Shown here piece by piece: positions 58,052 through 64,000 of a DNA stretch of 64,000 nucleotides. The translations under genes were made by a program, and so were the position numbers. The DNA is from Comamonas testosteroni (GTDB taxonomy: Bacteria > Pseudomonadota > Gammaproteobacteria > Burkholderiales > Burkholderiaceae_C), in the NCBI RefSeq assembly GCF_003569915.1, contig NZ_KZ984445.1, positions 124,001 through 188,000 of the forward strand, written 5' to 3'. The notes beneath the pieces are model-generated. The model was not told the origin of the DNA. It searched no databases and was given only the letters and a program-made list of their open reading frames with translations. Positions within the stretch are counted from its first letter, which is position 1. Each line of letters begins with the position of its first letter.

Positions 58052-58566
58052 TAGCGCCAGCCCGAGCCAGCGGGGCAAATCGCCTTGCTGGACAGCGTGA
58101 CAAAGCGCTCCACCCGCAGCGCCAGCTGCTTGCGCCCTTGCTGGGCCAGCACCGGGTCGGCCACGGGGCGCTCCACCACGCGGCCCTGCACCTCGGCCAG
58201 CATGACGGCGGATTCGCTGCCGCGTGTATTCAGGTAGGCCTGCTCCAGCAACACGTTGTCGCCCTCCATCAGCACGGGGATGATCTGCCCCGTCACGCAT
58301 TCTTCAAAGCGCCCCGCATCACCCTCCATCCGGTACAGGCCATGCCAGCGCCCGCTTTCCTTGCTGGACTGCAGGCCCACAGGCGCGGCAGCCGCCTTGG
58401 CCTGCACCTTGGGTTCTTCGGCCTTGCCACCCAGACTGGTGATGCCCGACCAGGTCTTGCTCAGGCCTTGAGCGACCGAGTCCGTGACCGAAGACACCGT
58501 CGAGCAGCCCGTCAGCCCCATCAACACCACCGCACCGGCCGCCAGCTGCCACAGCTTGTTCTGCAT
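58051..58566 (-). CDS. Hypothetical lipoprotein
   Basis: 171 residues from ATG 58566. Lipobox LTGC at about 18-21 (MQNKLWQLAAGAVVLMGLTG then Cys). The mature part has a short linker and one globular domain with ESGRWHGLYRMEGDAGRFEECVTGQIIPVLMEGDN and two further Cys, one near the end (SKAICPAGSGW). I recognise no named family; predicted inner- or outer-membrane lipoprotein. Convergent with proX and divergent from the DUF3334 gene. Confidence 0.78.
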   Translation of the reverse strand: MQNKLWQLAAGAVVLMGLTGCSTVSSVTDSVAQGLSKTWSGITSLGGKAEEPKVQAKAAAAPVGLQSSKESGRWHGLYRMEGDAGRFEECVTGQIIPVLMEGDNVLLEQAYLNTRGSESAVMLAEVQGRVVERPVADPVLAQQGRKQLALRVERFVTLSSKAICPAGSGWR

Positions 58567-58694
58567 GAATACCTCTGAAATTCTCGAAACAGCGCGCACG
58601 TTAACAGACCTGACTCAAGCTGCCGCCCCCGGAATGACTAGGTGCAACAAAGTGTTGCATACATAATCAAAGCATCTGTTGAACCACTGCAGCC

Positions 58695-59393
58695 ATGAGC
58701 CCACAACACGCCCCCATCATCCACGGCACCGAAGATGTGCTGATCGCCCTGTGCAATTCCGTCTCCCGCGTGCTGCAAGTTGCCACTCAGTGTCCCATTC
58801 AGTACTCAGGCATGGTGCAGCGCATTACCAAGACCAGCCTCAAGCCCGATATCGGCTGTTTTGTGCTGATCGACGGCGGCTTTTCTGCGCTGATCATCAT
58901 CAACTTCTCGGCCGAAGCGGCCATGGAGCTGTACCGCAACTACCTGCTGTCCATGGGCATGAGCGAGAGCGATCTGGCCAACTCCTACACCTCTGACGAC
59001 GTGAGCAACGTCATGGGCGAGCTGATGAACCAGGTCGTGGGTGACTTCACCAGCAAAGTCCAGCGCGAGCTGCAGACCCATATCTCGCAAAGCCAGCCCA
59101 AGATGATCCGCCTGAACAAGCAGGTCAATCTGAGCGTGGACGCCAACCTGGATGCCCCGGAAGCGCGCCGCGTGACCTTCTACACGGGCAACAACAACAT
59201 CTTCTACCTGGAGATGGCCGTGGACCACATGGAGTTCATCAAGATCAAGGACTTCGAGGCCCAGGAAAAGCCGGACCCCGATCTGGTCATGGAGCAGGCC
59301 CGCGAAGCGCAGGCCAGCACCACCGCTGCAGCGCCCGCCTCTCCAGCAGGCAATAGCGACACCGACGATCTGCTCAAGTCGCTGGGCCTGTAA
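58695..59393 (+). CDS. DUF3334-family protein (CheX-like fold)
   Basis: 232 residues. VQRITKTSLKPDIGCFVLIDGGFSALIIINFSAEAAMELY and YTSDDVSNVMGELMNQVVGDFTSKVQRELQTHISQSQPKM match DUF3334; the EAAMELY...NVMGELMNQVVGDF pattern recalls the CheX/CheC phosphatase fold with Glu and Asn residues. A disordered Ala-rich tail ends in DTDDLLKSLGL, a peptide like those that bind response regulators or flagellar parts. Role unknown; no chemotaxis gene is near. Confidence 0.8.
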   Translation: MSPQHAPIIHGTEDVLIALCNSVSRVLQVATQCPIQYSGMVQRITKTSLKPDIGCFVLIDGGFSALIIINFSAEAAMELYRNYLLSMGMSESDLANSYTSDDVSNVMGELMNQVVGDFTSKVQRELQTHISQSQPKMIRLNKQVNLSVDANLDAPEARRVTFYTGNNNIFYLEMAVDHMEFIKIKDFEAQEKPDPDLVMEQAREAQASTTAAAPASPAGNSDTDDLLKSLGL

Positions 59394-59447
59394 GAGCCAG
59401 CTGGGCAAGAACCCGCTGAAATACTGCACAGGCCCTGGCGGCCTGGC

Positions 59448-61568
59448 TCAGGGCTTGGGCGCGGCCTGCGGTCTCACCGCATCGGCCATCCCCAGAATAA
59501 AGGCGCGAATCTTCTGCACCTCCTCCTCGCTGAGCTTGCCCGCAAAATTGGGCATGCCGCGTGAAGTGGCCGGGCCGTTGATGATGAAGGTGCTCAGGTG
59601 GTCAATCATGGGCGCAGGCAGATAGGTCAGGCCCGGCAAGGCCCCGCCCTTGCTGACGCCCGGGTAGCCATGGCAGGCCACGCAATTGCTGTTGTAGAGC
59701 GCCCCACCCTCCTGCACCAGCTTGGGGTCGTACTGCAGCCCGCCCACCAGCGCATTCATCTGGTAGGCCACGCGCTCGGGCATGGTAGCCTTGCCGCCCA
59801 GTGCAAAGGTATAGACGGTGCCAGGGCTCTTGAAGTCCGCCACGCGATCTCCCATGCCAAAAGCGCCACCCCAGCCCACCGCGATGGAGATGTACTGCCT
59901 GCCACCCAGCTCAAAACTGATGGGCGCAGCCATCACGCCGCTGCCCATGGGCGCATCCCAGAGCTTTTTGCCGTTGCTGGCGTTATAGGCCACCAGGCGT
60001 GCATCGGCCGTGCCCTGAAACACCAGATTGCCCGCCGTGGCCAGCGTTCCGCCATTCCAGGGCGAGACATGCTCATGCCGCCAGACTTCCTTTTGCTGCA
60101 CCGGGTCCCAGGCGATCAGGCGGCCAAACGGCTTGGAATGGCCTTCCAGCATGATGCGCCCCGTATTCCAGCCCGTGTTGCTCATCATCTGACCGGGATG
60201 GTTGCTGTTGAACTTCTTCCAGTTCGGGTCGTCCATCAGCGCCGTAGGAATATGCTGGGCCGGGATATAGGCCAGCCCGGTCTGCGGACTGAAAGCCATG
60301 GAATGCCAGTTGTGCGCGCCCAGCGGACCGGGAATGATCTCGGCCTTGCCGGCGCTGCGCACGGCTTCCTCCATGATGGGGCGGCCATTGGCGTCAAAGC
60401 CCTTGACCCAGTTCACGGGCACAAAGTTTCTGGCCGAGATGAACTGGCCATTGGTACGGTCCAGCACAAAGAAAACACCATTCTTGGGCGCGTGCAGCAA
60501 TACCTTGCGCAGCTTGCCGCCGATCTTGAGATCGGCCTGAACAATGTCCTGCGCCGAGGTGAAGTCCCAGTTATCACCCGGTGTTTCCTGGTAGTGCCAT
60601 CGGTACTCGCCAGTCTCCGCATCCAGCGCCACGATGGAGCCCAGATACAGATTGTCTCCGCCCGCAGGGCTGCGTGTGCGGTGCGCCCAGGGCGAGCCAT
60701 TGCCTACGCCGATATACATCTGGCCCAGCTCGGGGTCAAACACCAGCGAGTTCCAGACCGTGCCACCACCGCCCGCCTCCCAGTATTTGCCCGCCGGGTC
60801 CCAGGTCTTGGCGGCCTGCTCCAGCGCCTTGTTTTCGTAGGGCAGAGCCGGGTCGCCGGGCACGGTGTAAAAGCGCCACTTCTGCTCGCCCGTCTCCGCG
60901 TCATACGCCGTCACATAGCCGCGCGCCCCATATTCGGCCCCGCCGTTGCCGATATAGACCTTGCCCTTGAAGACCCGAGGTGCGCCGGTGATGGTGTATG
61001 AGAACTTCTTGTTCTCCACCGTGTCCCTGGACCAGACTTCCTTGCCTGTGGCGGCATCCAGCGCAATCAGCCGCCCGTCAAAGGCCCCCACAAACACCTT
61101 GCCCTTGTAGACGGCCACGCCGCGGTTGACCACATCGCAGCAGCCTTTGTAGGCGCTCTCGCGCGGCACCTTGGGGTCATAGGTCCACAGCGGCTTGCCC
61201 GTGCGCGCATCAATCGCGTGCACCACGCTCCAGGGCGCGCTCACATACATCACGCCGCCGACCACGATGGGCGTGGCCTCCACGCCGCGCGACGACTCCA
61301 GGTTGTACGACCAGGCCAGACCCAGCTTTTGCACATTGCCGGTGTGGACCTGCTTGAGCGGGCTGAAGCGGTTTTCCTGATAGTTCAGCCCATAGCTGGG
61401 CCAGTCCTTGCCGGTGCGGGCATTGGCTTCGATATGACGTTCATCGACCTTGCTGGCCGGGTTGGCCAGAGCTGCGGGCAACTGCACCAGCGCCAGCACG
61501 CTGGCCGCCATGCAAGCAGCGGCTCGGTGGATCGTACGTGCCGGCATGGAACGGGCAAAAGTCTGCAT
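59448..61568 (-). CDS. PQQ-dependent quinohaemoprotein alcohol dehydrogenase
   Basis: 706-residue periplasmic enzyme oxidising alcohols with pyrroloquinoline quinone and haem c. Signal peptide near MAASVLALVQLPAALA. Eight-bladed propeller with W motifs; vicinal Cys pair in KGCCDVVNRG over PQQ, catalytic Asp in TPGDNWDFTSA, and C-terminal cytochrome domain with haem motif CVACHG and distal Met in RGMPNF. Closest known protein by recollection is the type I quinohaemoprotein ethanol dehydrogenase of Comamonas testosteroni. CAGGAGACACGCG sets the start. No PQQ synthesis genes in the window. Confidence 0.94.
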   Translation of the reverse strand: MQTFARSMPARTIHRAAACMAASVLALVQLPAALANPASKVDERHIEANARTGKDWPSYGLNYQENRFSPLKQVHTGNVQKLGLAWSYNLESSRGVEATPIVVGGVMYVSAPWSVVHAIDARTGKPLWTYDPKVPRESAYKGCCDVVNRGVAVYKGKVFVGAFDGRLIALDAATGKEVWSRDTVENKKFSYTITGAPRVFKGKVYIGNGGAEYGARGYVTAYDAETGEQKWRFYTVPGDPALPYENKALEQAAKTWDPAGKYWEAGGGGTVWNSLVFDPELGQMYIGVGNGSPWAHRTRSPAGGDNLYLGSIVALDAETGEYRWHYQETPGDNWDFTSAQDIVQADLKIGGKLRKVLLHAPKNGVFFVLDRTNGQFISARNFVPVNWVKGFDANGRPIMEEAVRSAGKAEIIPGPLGAHNWHSMAFSPQTGLAYIPAQHIPTALMDDPNWKKFNSNHPGQMMSNTGWNTGRIMLEGHSKPFGRLIAWDPVQQKEVWRHEHVSPWNGGTLATAGNLVFQGTADARLVAYNASNGKKLWDAPMGSGVMAAPISFELGGRQYISIAVGWGGAFGMGDRVADFKSPGTVYTFALGGKATMPERVAYQMNALVGGLQYDPKLVQEGGALYNSNCVACHGYPGVSKGGALPGLTYLPAPMIDHLSTFIINGPATSRGMPNFAGKLSEEEVQKIRAFILGMADAVRPQAAPKP

Positions 61569-61795
61569 CGCGTGTCTCCTGTTGTTATTGGATTTGGATC
61601 GCGCGCGCAAGCCCGGGCCTGGCGCGTAATACGCAGGGAATTCTTGAACAACAGCGCTACGCCCGCACCGCAGGCAAATCCGCACTCCGTTTGGACGATG
61701 CCCGGCACCGCAAGCCCGCCACAACCCTGCTGCTGGCGCATGAAATCTTGCAATGCAATAATTTGAATACCAACTATTTGAATGACTGCTTCATC
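61569..61795. promoter_or_regulatory. Divergent control region of the alcohol dehydrogenase and MarR genes
   Basis: 227 bases. Palindrome TTGCA-A-TGCAA (61748-61758) and direct repeats ATTTGAAT (about 61761-61768 and 61776-61783) lie just before the MarR gene; these are candidate regulator sites. Confidence 0.5.
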
Positions 61796-62269
61796 ATGCC
61801 CCGCTCCACCGCCCTGCCCGATCGTCAGCGCCTGCTCATGTTCACCATGGCTCAGGTCAACAAGCAGTGGCGGCGCACGCTGGACAAGGCGCTCGCCCCC
61901 ATGGGCCTGACCCAGGCGCTGTGGCTGCCGCTGCTGCATCTGGAACGCGGCGAGGGCCCTATGCGCCAGAAGGACCTGGCCCATTCACTGGCGCTGGACA
62001 GTTCGTCTGTCGTGCGCCTCATCGATGGGCTGCAGACTCAGGGCTGGGTAGAGCGACTCGACGATGCCGACCGCCGCGTCAAGCGCATACAGCTCACTGC
62101 CGCAGGTCACGCGCAGGTGGAAGCCGTCAAAAAAGTGGTGACCCGTGTGCGCACCGAAGTCATGCAGGACTTCCCGGCCGAACTGCTGGGCCCTGTGCAA
62201 ACCGCGCTCGAAACCATGCTGGACAAGATGGCTGCGCTGGAAGCCGACGCGGCAGCCGACAGCGAATAG
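61796..62269 (+). CDS. MarR-family transcriptional regulator
   Basis: 157-residue winged-helix regulator. RQRLLMFTMAQVNKQWRRTLDKALAPMGLTQALWLPLLHL, recognition region MRQKDLAHSLALDSSSVVRLIDGLQTQGWVERLDDADRRVKRIQLTAAGHAQ, and the dimer helices at the ends. Divergent from the quinohaemoprotein alcohol dehydrogenase and followed 62 bases later by a Bcr/CflA exporter, so it may control either. Ligand unknown. Confidence 0.9.
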   Translation: MPRSTALPDRQRLLMFTMAQVNKQWRRTLDKALAPMGLTQALWLPLLHLERGEGPMRQKDLAHSLALDSSSVVRLIDGLQTQGWVERLDDADRRVKRIQLTAAGHAQVEAVKKVVTRVRTEVMQDFPAELLGPVQTALETMLDKMAALEADAAADSE

Positions 62270-62331
62270 AGGCCTTGATGCTGCTCCCCTCCCGCCTTGT
62301 TCACCGCATTCGCCTCTAGCGCCTTCCTCCC

Positions 62332-63531
62332 ATGCAAAGCCCCGCTCTCCCCGTTCGCAAAGCCCCCCTGTGGCTGCTGGTCATGGTCACCATTGCCGGC
62401 ACACTGGCCATGCATATGTTCATTCCCGCACTGCCTGATGCCGCCAGACACTTTGGCAGCAGCAGCGCGCAAATGCAGCAGACCATCACCGTCTACATCA
62501 TCGGTCTGGCGCTGGGCCAGTTGATCTACGGCCCCATGTCCGATGCGCTGGGGCGCCGCCCCATGCTGCTTGCAGGGCTGGCGCTCTACACCCTCGGCAG
62601 TCTGGCCGCCTGTCTTGCTCCGTCCGCCCCCATGCTGATTGGCGCGCGCCTGCTGCAGGCGCTGGGCGGCTGTGCGGGTCTGGCGCTGGGCCGCGCCATT
62701 GCGCGCGATACCGCCACACCCGAAACAGCGGTGGGCAGCCTGGCTTTGCTCAATCTGATGATGATGATCGGCCCCGGCGTAGCACCGTCCATAGGCTCGG
62801 GCCTGGACGCAGCCTTTGGCTGGCGTGCCATTTTTGCGGCGCTGGCGCTCATCGGCGTGATCACCGCCATCAGCGTGTGGCGTCTGCTGCCCGAAACCGG
62901 CCACCCCACCGGCCAGCTCAACTGGCGCACCGTGCGCAAGGACTACCGCACCCTGCTCAGCTCGCCCCCGTTTCTGGGCTTTGCCATTGGCGGCGGCAGC
63001 GCCACCACGTCGATGTATGCATTCATTGCTGCCGCGCCCTTTATCTTCATCGACCAGTTGCACTCCAGCAAGTCGCAGGTCGGCATTTATCTGGGCCTGC
63101 TGATGGCGGGCATGGCCGTGGGCAATGCGTTGGCCCGCCAGCTCATCAAGCACTGGCCGCTGGAGCGGCTGATGCTGGGCGGCAATCTGCTCAGCCTGAT
63201 CTGCGCCACGGCTTTGCTGGGCCTGACGTTCATGCACCAGCTGAGTGTCATCGCCGTTGTGGGCATCATGATGCTGTTCACGCTGGGCGCAGGCATGACC
63301 AGCCCCGCCGCACTGACCAAGGCACTGAGCGTGCACCCGGACCTCACCGGCTCGTCCGCCGGGGTCTATGGTTTCTCGCAGATGGCCGTAGGCGGCCTGT
63401 GTACCTTTGGCGCCAGTCTGGGGGGCGATCCTGCACTTTCCGCTTTTGCGGTGCTGTTTATCGCCAGTCTGGTGGGGCAACTGGGCTTTCGCAGTGCACT
63501 GCGCATGAAAGCGGTAGCGCGATCGTCGTAA
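62332..63531 (+). CDS. Bcr/CflA-family multidrug efflux MFS transporter
   Basis: 399 residues, twelve helices. MHMFIPALPDAARHFGSSSAQMQQTITVYIIGLALGQLIYGPMSDALGRRP contains the DHA1 motifs, ARLLQALGGCAGLALGRAIARD is the Bcr/CflA signature, and GPGVAPSIGSGLDAAFGWRAIF is motif C. Proton-driven export of drugs or metabolites. Probably in one transcript with the MarR gene. Confidence 0.9.
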   Translation: MQSPALPVRKAPLWLLVMVTIAGTLAMHMFIPALPDAARHFGSSSAQMQQTITVYIIGLALGQLIYGPMSDALGRRPMLLAGLALYTLGSLAACLAPSAPMLIGARLLQALGGCAGLALGRAIARDTATPETAVGSLALLNLMMMIGPGVAPSIGSGLDAAFGWRAIFAALALIGVITAISVWRLLPETGHPTGQLNWRTVRKDYRTLLSSPPFLGFAIGGGSATTSMYAFIAAAPFIFIDQLHSSKSQVGIYLGLLMAGMAVGNALARQLIKHWPLERLMLGGNLLSLICATALLGLTFMHQLSVIAVVGIMMLFTLGAGMTSPAALTKALSVHPDLTGSSAGVYGFSQMAVGGLCTFGASLGGDPALSAFAVLFIASLVGQLGFRSALRMKAVARSS

Positions 63532-63897
63532 TTTTTTACGATACCTCCGCGAAGAGGAGCCGCAGTGGTGAGGGAAGACATGCGCCAGCCTCCATCACTG
63601 CACCATGGCGCGGCCGATGAACTGGAGCACGGCCAGCGCGTCTCTATTGAAGAGGCGGGCTGTGATGCCCCTCCCAGCACCTGATCCGCGTCGAGCCTTG
63701 CATGGCAAACCTTGGACCCGGAGAGCCTCTTCAACGCCAGAGTGTTTGGATCAGACAAGCACCTTTGACGCTGGCTATTGACTTTCACCCAAGCCTACTT
63801 AGATGATTTTTGAATTTAAAAACCATTTAATAGTAGTTTGAAAAATATGCCGTGATTTCTACCATGCAGGCATTCACAGATTTCTCGATTGCCGGTC
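63532..63897. other. Gene-poor stretch before the dioxygenase gene
   Basis: 366 bases. Reading frames are short; a 34-codon frame at about 63580 (MRQPPSLHHG...) has no visible homology. The last 100 bases are AT-rich and probably carry the promoter of the next gene. Confidence 0.35.
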
Positions 63898-64000
63898 ATG
63901 TCTCTCTCTACGCTGGAACACCAACCAGCTGCCACAGCCTCCCCTCAGAATTTCACCATCACTCCGTCCGGCAAAGCGCTGGGCGCGGACATCAGCGGTC
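63898..64000 (+). CDS. TauD/TfdA-family dioxygenase, N-terminus only
   Basis: Open frame from ATG 63898 to the window edge: MSLSTLEHQPAATASPQNF followed by TITPSGKALGADISG. The ITPxxxALGAxISG pattern is the start of Fe(II)/2-oxoglutarate dioxygenases of the TauD/TfdA family. Only 34 residues are visible, so substrate and catalytic residues cannot be judged. Confidence 0.55.
   Translation, partial: MSLSTLEHQPAATASPQNFTITPSGKALGADISG

Overview
The window looks like chromosomal DNA from a Comamonadaceae betaproteobacterium, most likely Comamonas or a close relative. This is inferred from: the gene order gyrA-serC-pheA-tyrA-aroA/cmk-rpsA-ihfB-lapA-lapB, the AroA-Cmk fusion, the tmRNA tag ANDERFALAA, the polyhydroxyalkanoate phasin, and a quinohaemoprotein alcohol dehydrogenase like the one known from Comamonas testosteroni. 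Two families of short interspersed repeats sit between the genes. No ribosomal RNA, CRISPR array or insertion sequence was seen.

Layout. 1-1.44 kb: end of an integrated element, with a P4-type tyrosine recombinase running off the left edge and abutting the 3' end of ssrA (tmRNA). 1.8-4 kb (minus): gph, ubiG and an OmpA-type protein. 4.2-16.2 kb (plus): DNA gyrase A, serine and aromatic amino acid synthesis, ribosomal protein S1, IHF beta and the LapA/LapB envelope-assembly pair. 16.3-24.5 kb (minus): MFS transporter, rmuC, a tautomerase, a 2-hydroxyacid dehydrogenase, a CitMHS-type antiporter, pncB and a thioesterase. 24.8-26.4 kb (plus): phasin, a candidate small RNA, and an SDR-type 3-hydroxyacyl-CoA dehydrogenase. 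26.45-35.4 kb (minus): two arrays holding 14 tRNA genes (Asp, Glu, Ala) that bracket a heavy-metal RND efflux operon with its own PII-like gene. 35.5-43.2 kb (minus): gltX, metZ, purF, cvpA, a SPOR protein and folC. 43.3-49.7 kb (plus): an ArsC-like reductase, a glycine-zipper envelope protein, ppnP, argG and a polar amino-acid ABC importer. 49.9-52.5 kb (minus): a LapA-like protein and acs. 52.9-58 kb (plus): a YqhA-like membrane protein and a ProVWX-type osmoprotectant importer. 58-64 kb: a lipoprotein, a DUF3334 protein, quinohaemoprotein alcohol dehydrogenase divergent from a MarR regulator, a Bcr/CflA exporter, and the start of a TauD/TfdA-type dioxygenase at the right edge.

How the parts fit. 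Most of the window is core metabolism and information processing in conserved order. The accessory or unusual parts are: the ssrA-integrated element with phased GGGGGTAC repeats; Ile at GyrA position 83, a change associated with quinolone resistance; the repeated Ala-Glu-Asp tRNA blocks flanking the metal efflux operon in direct orientation; a structured promoter-to-terminator RNA between the phasin and SDR genes; palindromic operator candidates upstream of the phasin and SDR genes; and two repeat families placed so close to genes that one supplies a stop codon and another a Shine-Dalgarno sequence.
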